Shown here piece by piece: positions 39,701-47,781 of a stretch of DNA of 64,000 nucleotides (its first letter is position 1; every line of letters begins with the position of its first letter). The stretch spans positions 868,001 to 932,000 of the forward strand of contig NZ_CP051515.1 of the NCBI RefSeq assembly GCF_012689525.1, given 5' to 3'. Made by a program: the position numbers and the translations under genes. The notes beneath the pieces are model-generated. The model saw nothing but the letters and a program-made list of their open reading frames with translations, made no database searches and was not told the DNA's origin. The stretch is from Paraburkholderia aromaticivorans (GTDB lineage: Bacteria; Pseudomonadota; Gammaproteobacteria; Burkholderiales; Burkholderiaceae).

Positions 39701-41545
39701 CATATCAAGCTCGTGGCCGCGTTCGATCATCGGCATATCTTTCTCGATCCGAATCCCGATCCGGCGGTCAGTCTTGCCGAGCGCGGGCGTCTGTTCATTC
39801 TCGACCGCTCCAGTTGGGCCGACTACGATCCTTCGCTGATTTCTGCGGGCGGCGGCGTGTTTCCGCGCAGCGCCAAGACCATTCCGCTGTCGCCGGCGGT
39901 GCAGTCGGTGCTCGGCATCAGTGCGCCGGCGCTCGCGCCTGCTGAATTGATGCGTGCGATTCTGCAGGCGCCGGTCGATCTGCTGTACAACGGCGGTATC
40001 GGCACCTATGTGAAGGCGAGCCGCGAAACGCATCTGCAAGTCGGCGACCGTGCCAACGACGCGATTCGCGTCAACGGTGCCGATCTGCATTGCAAGGTCG
40101 TGGCCGAGGGCGGCAATCTCGGCCTTACGCAGTTGGGGCGCATCGAATTCGCGCAGCGCGGCGGCCGTATCAATACCGATGCGATCGACAACTCCGCGGG
40201 CGTTGACTGCTCGGATCACGAGGTCAACATCAAGATTCTGCTGGGCCTGGTCGTCTCCGACGGCGAAATGACGGAGAAGCAACGCAACGCGCTGCTCGCC
40301 GAAATGACCGACGAAGTCGGCTTGCTCGTGCTGCAGGACAACTACTACCAGACGCAGGCGCTGTCGATTGCGGGCCGCTACGGCGTCGAATTACTCGACG
40401 CGGAAGCGCGCCTGATGCGCTACCTCGAACGTGCGGGGCGTCTGAATCGCGTGATCGAGTTTCTGCCGACCGACGAAGAAGTCGCCGAACGGCAGGCCGC
40501 CAAGCAAGGGCTCACCACGCCGGAGCGCGCGGTGCTGCTCGCCTACAGCAAGATGTGGCTGTACGACGCGCTGCTCGAATCGCCGATGCCGGAAGACCCG
40601 CTCGTCAGCGACATGCTGGTCGAGTATTTTCCGAAACCGTTGCGGCAGCGCTTCAGCGAACCGATGCAACGCCACCCGCTGCGCCGCGAAATTCTCGCGA
40701 CGCATCTGACTAACGCGTTAGTGAATCGTGTGGGCTGCGAGTTCGTGCACCGGCTGATGGAGGAAACCGACGCGCAGCCTGGCGTTATCGTGCGGGCCTG
40801 CATCATGGCGCGCGACGTGTTCGATCTCGACGACGTCTGGCGCAGCATCGACGCGCTCGACAACCGCGTCGCCGACGACATCCAGGCGCGCATGTTCGTC
40901 GAAGTTGCGCGGCTCGTCGAGCGTTCCGCGCTGTGGTTCCTGCGGCAATTGCAATCGGGCGCGGTCAGCGACCGCGACGTGGCCGGCCTGCTCGCGCGTT
41001 GTCGCGACGCGGCGCAACGCCTTGCGCCGCAATGGCCCGCGCTGTTGCCGAGCGCCGATCTCGAAGCGCTCTCCGAGCGGCAACGCGTGTTCGTGGACGC
41101 CGGCGTGGACAGCGAACTGGCGGTGCGGGTCGCGGGCGGCGAGATCTCGGCCGCGTTGCTCGATATCGCCGAAGTGTCGTCGACCTGCGGACGCAGTCTC
41201 GAACTGGTGGCGGGCGTCTATTTCGCGCTTGGCACGCTACTCAATTCCAGCTGGATCAGCGAACGCGCGGCCGCGCTGCCGGCCCCCACGCACTGGGACA
41301 TGCTGGCGCGCGCGACGGCGGTGGCCGACATCGCGCGTCTCAAACGCGCGTTGACGACGAGCGCATTGGCCGGCGCCGATGAAGCCTCCACACCCGAGAC
41401 GCTAGTCGAGGCATGGCGTGAGAAGCGCACCGCGCAACTGGAACGCTACGCGCGCCTTCTGGCCGATCTGCGGGCCACCGGCGGTGCGAGCCTGTCGATG
41501 CTGCTGGTGATCGTGCGTGAAATGGCGGCGCTCGAAAGGGCATAA
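36704..41545 (+). CDS. gdhB: NAD-specific glutamate dehydrogenase, large 180-kDa class
   Basis: A 1613-aa enzyme that deaminates glutamate to 2-oxoglutarate. The first 700 or so residues contain the regulatory ACT-like segments ([40 protein letters not shown]). The catalytic part (about 720-1230) shows [24 protein letters not shown] (in parts: [18 protein letters not shown]), the catalytic-type Lys in [24 protein letters not shown] and [16 protein letters not shown]. A long helical C-terminal region follows. Full length for the class, with no frameshift. ATG 36704 has GGGGGAG seven bases upstream. It is monocistronic. Confidence 0.96.
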   Translation: [1613 protein letters not shown]

Positions 41546-41699
41546 CACGGCTTGAGGCGAAGGAAGGCGAACGAGGTAGAGCGCAAGCGGAGCACGGTGC
41601 AACAACACCCGGGTTGGACGCATGCCGCCCGGCATGCCCATAATACGGGCTGTTGCCCATCGAAAGCTCTTTGCAAACTCACGGACGCCTTCCACGACG

Positions 41700-42605
41700 A
41701 TGAAAGAAGAATCGCCGAAAGCCATTTTTTATGCGCTCGCCGCCAACCTCGGCATCGCCATCTGCAAGTTCGCGGCTGCCGCGTCCACCGGTTCCGGCTC
41801 GATGTTCGCCGAGGCCATCCACTCCACCGCCGATTGCGGCAATCAATTGCTGTTGCTATTCGGTCTGCGTGAAGCGCGCAAGCCGGCGAGCCCGTTGCAT
41901 CCCATGGGCGGCGGCCGCGAGATCAACTTCTATTCGCTGCTGGTCGCGCTTCTGCTGTTCTTTGTCGGCGGTGCGTTCTCGGTGTATGAGGGCGTGCATC
42001 GTTTGTTCGTGCGCGAGCCGTTGCAGTATGCGTATGTGGCGCTGCTGGTGCTCGGCGTGTCCGTGGTGCTCGAGGCGCTTTCCTTGTGGGGCGCCGTCAA
42101 GGAAATCCGCAAGACGCATCCCGACAAAAACATGTGGCGCTGGTTTCGGGAGACACGCGAATCCGAACTGCTCGTGGTAGCCGGCGAGGATATCGCCGCG
42201 CTGGCGGGCCTTGCGATGGCCTTCGTGGCCGTGCTGCTCACCATGGTGACCGGCAACCCTGTCTACGACGCGCTGGGGTCCATCGGCGTCGGCGTGCTGC
42301 TGATGGTGATCGCGTGGCTGGTGGCGCGTGAAGTGAAGTCGATGATCGTCGGCGAATCGGCGAGCCCCGAAGTGCGGCGCGCTATCGAAGCGCATCTGCG
42401 CGCGCGTACCGAGATTCGCAGCATCATCAATATGATCACGCTGCAATGGGGCCGTCATGTGGTGGTGGCCGTGCAGGCGGAAATGATCGACTACGCGAGC
42501 GGCCGCGCCATGGTCGATGCGATCAACGTGATCGAAGCGGACTTGCAGGCCACGTTTCCGCAAGTCCGCTGGGTGTTTTTCGAACCGGAGGTGCCGCGCG
42601 TTTGA
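41700..42605 (+). CDS. Cation diffusion facilitator (ZnT9-like subgroup)
   Basis: A 301-aa membrane transporter. Six helices are seen. The metal site of helix 2 is HSTAD (AEAIHSTADCGNQLLLLFG), the HP-GGGREINFYSLL loop follows, and helix 5 carries GEDIAALAGL. The last 80 residues are the cytoplasmic ferredoxin-like domain (EVRRAIEAHLRARTEIRSI...). The Asn-Gln after the H-S-T-A-D motif and the EDIAAL form of helix 5 resemble the SLC30A9 branch more than ZitB or FieF. The likely substrate is a divalent metal. ATG 41700 gives the standard N-terminus; the longer reading to 41622 lacks an SD. Confidence 0.88.
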   Translation: MKEESPKAIFYALAANLGIAICKFAAAASTGSGSMFAEAIHSTADCGNQLLLLFGLREARKPASPLHPMGGGREINFYSLLVALLLFFVGGAFSVYEGVHRLFVREPLQYAYVALLVLGVSVVLEALSLWGAVKEIRKTHPDKNMWRWFRETRESELLVVAGEDIAALAGLAMAFVAVLLTMVTGNPVYDALGSIGVGVLLMVIAWLVAREVKSMIVGESASPEVRRAIEAHLRARTEIRSIINMITLQWGRHVVVAVQAEMIDYASGRAMVDAINVIEADLQATFPQVRWVFFEPEVPRV

Positions 42606-42621
42606 GCGGCACGTGTGGCGC

Positions 42622-43602
<981 letters not shown>

Positions 43603-43835
43603 CGTGGTGCTCCTGTTATGAAGTGCACAAAGCCGGTGCGCTGCGGACTATCGATTATAAGAAAACGCCGAAGAACGCGTGCGGACCCGATTGGCGTGCT
43701 TTTCCTGCAGTGCACGTCAACGCTGACCGGGAGCGCATCGTGTAGTGGAAAATAATTTCTTCGCACCTATACTTCTTTCGGCCTGAAAGCAGCACTCTCT
43801 CCCAACCTGCATCACAAGCAAAAAGGAAGATCACG

Positions 43836-44909
43836 ATGCTGACTCGCTCACTCGGCGCCGTCTGCGCCATTACCCTCGCGGCATGCGCGGCCTTTTCGTC
43901 CGGGCCGGCCAGTGCGGACGACAACGACGGTTTCTCGCACGGCGACGGCGGCTCGCACGGGCAGCCCGTCAAGGTGATGATCATTTCGATGTTCGGGCCG
44001 GAAGGGCAAGTGTGGCTCGATAACCTCGGACCCTGGCGCGAGATTGCCGTGGACGGCTTGTCGCCCGATTACCCGACCGTCCATTGCAACAAGCAGGACG
44101 TGTGCGTGATGACCACCGGCATGGGACATAGCAACGCCGCTGCGTCGATCATGGCACTGACGTTCTCGCCGCGTTTCGATTTGCGGCATACGTACTTCAT
44201 GGTTGCCGGCATTGCCGGGATCGATCCGCAGCAAGGTACGGTGGGGTCCGCCGCGTGGGCGAAGTATCTGGTCGACTTCGGGATTCAATGGGAGATCGAC
44301 GGGCGCGAGATTCCGCCCGGCTGGGATACGGGCTACCTTGGCATCAACACCACGAGTCCTTCGGCCAAGCCGCCGCTCGACTACCGCACCGAAGTGTTCC
44401 AGTTGAACATCCGGCTCGCCAATACGGCCTTCGCCTTGTCTCGCAACGTGACGCTGTCCGATAACACGCAGGCTCAGGCCGCACGGGCGAAGTATTCGTA
44501 TGCCCCGGCGAATCGGCCGCCAACTGTCATTCAATGCGATACGCTGGCCGGCGATACGTGGTGGTCAGGAACCCTGCTTGGGCAGCGAGCCCGGGATTGG
44601 ACCAAAATCCTGACCGATGGAAAAGGCGTCTACTGCACGACGCAGCAAGAGGACAACGCCACCTACGAAGCGCTCAAGCGCGCGGCTTCAGTAAACAAGG
44701 TGGATTTGAATCGCGTTGCCGTGTTGCGGGCGGGCTCCGATTTCGATCGGCCCTACGACGGGCAGACGAGTGCGGACAACCTGCTGAACTATGCCGCGCA
44801 AGGTGGCTTTACGATCGCCATCCAGAATCTGTTCCTCTCGGGCAATCCCCTCGTGCAGGATATCTCCACACACTGGAGCGAGTGGCGTGACGGCGTGCCG
44901 AGGCGCTAG
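43836..44909 (+). CDS. Exported purine nucleoside permease (NUP)-like protein
   Basis: A 357-aa protein with a signal peptide (MLTRSLGAVCAITLAACAAF...ASAD). It belongs to the NUP family first described in yeast, whose members resemble nucleoside phosphorylases. VMIISMFGPEGQVWLDNL, VMTTGMGHSNAAASIMAL, FMVAGIAGIDPQQGTVGSAAWA and CTTQQEDNATYEAL are family-like. A periplasmic nucleoside-binding or phosphorylase-like role is probable; true permease activity is doubtful, since there are no transmembrane helices beyond the signal. It is monocistronic with a hairpin after the gene. Confidence 0.85.
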   Translation: MLTRSLGAVCAITLAACAAFSSGPASADDNDGFSHGDGGSHGQPVKVMIISMFGPEGQVWLDNLGPWREIAVDGLSPDYPTVHCNKQDVCVMTTGMGHSNAAASIMALTFSPRFDLRHTYFMVAGIAGIDPQQGTVGSAAWAKYLVDFGIQWEIDGREIPPGWDTGYLGINTTSPSAKPPLDYRTEVFQLNIRLANTAFALSRNVTLSDNTQAQAARAKYSYAPANRPPTVIQCDTLAGDTWWSGTLLGQRARDWTKILTDGKGVYCTTQQEDNATYEALKRAASVNKVDLNRVAVLRAGSDFDRPYDGQTSADNLLNYAAQGGFTIAIQNLFLSGNPLVQDISTHWSEWRDGVPRR

Positions 44910-44927
44910 GTCTCTGCAAATGTGACT

Positions 44928-44954
44928 GTGCCCGCGGACCTGGTCTGCGGGCAC
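44928..44954 (+). terminator. Hairpin after the NUP-like gene
   Basis: GTGCCCGC at 44928-44935 pairs with GCGGGCAC at 44947-44954, and pairing extends inward with one G-T wobble to about 11 bp. It starts 19 bp after the stop codon. There is no T-run, so termination strength is uncertain. Confidence 0.6.
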
Positions 44955-44973
44955 TTGCTGCTACCTTCGACAC

Positions 44974-45048
44974 TTAGTGTTGCGGCGCGCGATACGGCGT
45001 CCACACAGGGGTGTCGGTATCCCAATTGTCGAGTTCCGAAGGTGTCAT
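44974..45048 (-). CDS. Unassigned 24-aa peptide with a near-ideal ribosome binding site
   Basis: An ATG at 45048 opens a 24-codon frame ending in TAA. It starts MTPSELDN, continues with WDTDTPV and ends WTPYRAPQH. The SD AAGGAG (45060-45055) is exactly six bases from the ATG, better placed than for most genes in the window. The peptide has two Trp, three Pro and no Cys or hydrophobic helix. It follows a DUF4148 gene in the same direction by 83 bp, with an 11-bp inverted repeat between them. The size recalls PqqA, but the E-x3-Y crosslink pair is absent and no radical-SAM or pqq gene is near. Function unknown. Confidence 0.55.
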   Translation of the reverse strand: MTPSELDNWDTDTPVWTPYRAPQH

Positions 45049-45082
45049 GATGAGCTCCTTTTTGAAGACTGCATGAATAGCG

Positions 45083-45121
45083 CCGCAATGATTATTTCTT
45101 TTGGAAACCGAATCATTGCGG
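45083..45121 (-). terminator. Inverted repeat between DUF4148 gene and 24-aa peptide
   Basis: CCGCAATGATT (45083-45093) and AATCATTGCGG (45111-45121) form a perfect 11-bp stem with a 17-base loop, starting 10 bp beyond the DUF4148 stop codon. It may end that transcript, or act as a processing or stability element in a shared mRNA. Confidence 0.5.
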
Positions 45122-45131
45122 CAAGCTGGTT

Positions 45132-45440
45132 TTACTGTCCGTTGGCCACGCGCGTGACGTCGCCGCTCGTGCCTTCCTGCAGCGCGATGCGTTGGGCCTG
45201 GGTTTGACCGATCAGACCTTTGTTCGGATACGTCGTGCGATTCAGCGCGGGCAGCGAACCGTCGCGATAGGCTGCGACAAGTTCGGCCTTCACTTCTTCA
45301 CGCGACTTCGCGGTCGTGGTCGGCGCGGGTTGCGTGTCGTAAGAGCCGGCGCGGCCAATGCCGCCGCTGCTGCTTTGTGCAAACACCGGTGCGCTCACGA
45401 GCAGCGAAAGAGCCAGACCTGCTAAGAGATTGCGTTTCAT
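45132..45440 (-). CDS. Exported DUF4148 protein
   Basis: A 102-aa protein with signal peptide MKRNLLAGLALSLLVSAPVFA and the DUF4148 core SREEVKAELVAAYRDGSLPALNRTTYP (in parts: SREEVKAELV, LNRTTYPNKG). It is similar in plan to the copy at 19725 but with a different tail (GTSGDVTRVANGQ). The function is unknown. The AGGAGTG SD precedes the ATG. It is followed by a hairpin and a possible 24-aa peptide gene. Confidence 0.87.
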   Translation of the reverse strand: MKRNLLAGLALSLLVSAPVFAQSSSGGIGRAGSYDTQPAPTTTAKSREEVKAELVAAYRDGSLPALNRTTYPNKGLIGQTQAQRIALQEGTSGDVTRVANGQ

Positions 45441-45605
45441 GATTCACTCCTGTCGATTCGTTTGCAGCACGAGCGGCGCTGCGACAGGGTGAAATGTAGA
45501 CTTCGAGGCAGTGCGGATAAACTACACTTTCGCGAAATGAATTGTCGCGATTCCAGAACAATCGCGCTGACACTGCGTGAAACGCCTTGCTGGCGTTGCC
45601 GCACA

Positions 45606-45633
45606 AGAAAACCGCGGCATTAGCGCCGCGGTT
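45606..45633 (-). terminator. Rho-independent terminator of the LysR gene
   Basis: AACCGCGGC (45610-45618) pairs with GCCGCGGTT (45625-45633) around a six-base loop. Reading the minus strand the stem is followed by TTTTCTT. It starts about 50 bp after the LysR stop codon. Confidence 0.82.
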
Positions 45634-45681
45634 GGAATTCACTGTTCCAGATTCTGTACTTCGAACTTCAATTCGCGAGAA

Positions 45682-46686
45682 TCACGCGACCCATTCCGTA
45701 ATCACCGGCGTGTCGAGCATCGGTGCAGACTCGCGTTCTTCGAAAGTGCGCTTCGTGCACGTTGCGTCCAGACTGCCACGTCCGCTCAATAACGGACAAC
45801 GGTCGAACAGCTCCGCGATCCAGTCTACGAAAACGCGGACTTTAGGCGACAGATGCCGGCTGTGCGGATAGACTGCCGAAATTGGCATCGGCAAAGGCTT
45901 CAGTTCCGGCAGCACTTCGACCAACTGGCCCGAGCGCAGATGCGGCAGCACCATGAAGAGCGCAGGCTGAATCAGGCCGAAGCCTTCCAACCCGCAAGTC
46001 ACGTAGGCGTCCGCGTCGTTCACCGAGACGATGCTCTTCATTTTCACTTCGACTTCTTTGCCATCAACCACGAAGGCCCAATCGAGCGTGCGACCCGTGC
46101 GGCTCGAAAAGTAATTGACTGCTTTGTGATTCTCCAGGTCTTCGAGCGATGTCGGCATGCCCGCACGCTCGATGTAGTCGGGGGCCGCGCAGGTCACGCC
46201 CTCGAATAAACCGATCCGACGCGCCACCAGCGAGGAATCCTGTAGCGCGCCGACCCGCACCACGCAATCCACGCCTTCCTGCAACAGGTCAACCGGCCGG
46301 TCCGTCAGGCCGAGTTGCAGGTCGATGTCCGGATAGCGCGTGTGGAATTCACACAGCGAAGGAATCACCAGCAAGCGGCCGATCGACCCCGGCATGTCGA
46401 TGCGCAGCTTGCCGTGCGGCTTTTTATTGCCGCTTTGAAAACTGGCCTCGGTCTCTTCGACGTCCGCGAGGATGCGCACGCAGCGTTCGTAGTACGCCGC
46501 GCCGTCCGGCGTGAGCGACAAACGGCGCGTGGTCCGATGCATCAGACGCGTGCCGAGGAACGCTTCGAGGTTCTGAATAATCGTGGTAACCGATGCGCGC
46601 GGCAGGTCGAGCGTTTCCGCTGCACGGGTAAAGCTGTTGGTGTCGACGACACGAGTGAACACTTGCATGGCCTGAAGCCGATCCAT
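45682..46686 (-). CDS. bpeT: LysR-family regulator of the RND efflux operon (BpeT-like)
   Basis: A 334-aa LysR regulator. The N-terminal helix-turn-helix is MDRLQAMQVFTRVVDTNSFTRAAE, ASVTTIIQNLEAFLGTRLMHRTTR. The effector domain (about 90-300) follows with KLRIDMPGSIGRLLVIPSL. It diverges from the llpE-bpeE-bpeF-oprC operon 162 bp away, matching the BpeT arrangement of Burkholderia, so it probably controls that operon. The C-terminal tail (TFEERESAPMLDTPVITEWVA) extends past the usual LysR end. ATG 46686 is used in preference to 46734 because it opens the conserved HTH. Confidence 0.88.
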   Translation of the reverse strand: MDRLQAMQVFTRVVDTNSFTRAAETLDLPRASVTTIIQNLEAFLGTRLMHRTTRRLSLTPDGAAYYERCVRILADVEETEASFQSGNKKPHGKLRIDMPGSIGRLLVIPSLCEFHTRYPDIDLQLGLTDRPVDLLQEGVDCVVRVGALQDSSLVARRIGLFEGVTCAAPDYIERAGMPTSLEDLENHKAVNYFSSRTGRTLDWAFVVDGKEVEVKMKSIVSVNDADAYVTCGLEGFGLIQPALFMVLPHLRSGQLVEVLPELKPLPMPISAVYPHSRHLSPKVRVFVDWIAELFDRCPLLSGRGSLDATCTKRTFEERESAPMLDTPVITEWVA

Positions 46687-46848
46687 TGCAGACCTCCAAT
46701 AGGGGCTGGCGCACTGAGCAGGAAAGGACTCCACCGCGAATCCGCAGACAATCCCATTCGATTGTTCAGGGGCGCCGAATTGTGTTGCCGGATTATAGGC
46801 ATTTATTTACGAGTCTGCCGAACCCACAATTCGCACCATTGAAGTTCT

Positions 46849-47724
46849 ATGCGCATTGCGCGGCTCGACATGGAAGCATTTAAACCGCCGTACTCCTTTG
46901 TGCCCACCGGCAGCAGCCCGGACGAGGCCGACAGCACGGCACTCGAAGTCACTGACGTGCAGATCGAAGGGCACGCGCAGGACATCACGTTGCGTCTGTA
47001 CCGGCAGGCCAAGAAAACCGCACTGCCAGTACTGCTTTATTTCCACGGTGGTGGCTTTACGAAGGGCTCGATCGACCAGGCGGACTTCGCCTCGCGTTAT
47101 TTCGCAGAACACTTACCGGCTCTGGTCGTGTCGGTCGGTTACTCGCTGGCGCCGCGGTTTCCGTTTCCCGCCGCACCTGAAGACGCGCACCGCGCGGCGC
47201 TGTGGGTGCAAACGCGGGCGCGTGCGTTCGGTGGCAACAGTAAGAAGGTCGGCGTAGCCGGCCACGATGCGGGCGGGCAATTGGCCAATTGCCTCGCTTT
47301 CATCGCGCGGGATCGCGGTGACGTGCGCATTTCCGCGCAAGCGCTGTTCGGGCCGATGCTCGACCCGAGTCTCACGCGCCTGGGCGACGAAAAGCGCCTC
47401 GGCTCGGACATCACGGCAAAAGAGTGCGCGGCGTGTTATCGCGCGTATCTGCCGCAAGCGTCGCAGCGCATGCATCCGTATGCCGCGCCGCTCGAATCGT
47501 CGCGGCTCGCGGGCCTGCCTGCCACGCTGATCGCGACGGCGCAAAACGACGTGCTGCATGTGGAAGCGGAGAAATACGCTAGCAGTCTGATCGACGCCGG
47601 TGTGCTGACTCAGGTGGTCCGCTATCCGAGTGTCTCGCATGCCGCGTTGGCCGATCATCCGCCCGCCTTGCAGGAAGCGGTGCGATTTTTTCAGTGGCGC
47701 TTCGATGCGCGCGCCCATCGCTGA
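46849..47724 (+). CDS. llpE: LlpE-like alpha/beta hydrolase of the efflux operon, nucleophile Ser replaced by Asp
   Basis: A 291-aa protein of the hormone-sensitive-lipase/dienelactone fold. The oxyanion motif FHGGGFTKGS is intact, as are an Asp in ATAQNDVLHVE and a His in YPSVSHAAL. The nucleophile elbow, normally G-D-S-A-G, reads G138-H-D140-A-G, so Asp stands where the catalytic Ser should be. Serine-esterase activity is therefore doubtful. An Asp-nucleophile chemistry or a non-catalytic role is possible. In Burkholderia, llpE is the first gene of the bpeEF-oprC (ceoAB-opcM) operon, which matches this position, 57 bp before bpeE. Confidence 0.86.
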   Translation: MRIARLDMEAFKPPYSFVPTGSSPDEADSTALEVTDVQIEGHAQDITLRLYRQAKKTALPVLLYFHGGGFTKGSIDQADFASRYFAEHLPALVVSVGYSLAPRFPFPAAPEDAHRAALWVQTRARAFGGNSKKVGVAGHDAGGQLANCLAFIARDRGDVRISAQALFGPMLDPSLTRLGDEKRLGSDITAKECAACYRAYLPQASQRMHPYAAPLESSRLAGLPATLIATAQNDVLHVEAEKYASSLIDAGVLTQVVRYPSVSHAALADHPPALQEAVRFFQWRFDARAHR

Positions 47725-47781
47725 AACACGCGCTGAAACACGAATAAGCAGAACTTTAATCAACGATCTCGGGAGCTTCAC

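Noticed and set aside
38444..40282. 612-aa minus-strand open frame inside the glutamate dehydrogenase gene
   Set aside because: Antisense shadow of a full-length, motif-complete enzyme.
44974..45048. 24-aa peptide as a PqqA homologue
   Set aside because: The Glu-x3-Tyr pair required for PQQ formation is missing and there are no pqqB-E genes nearby.
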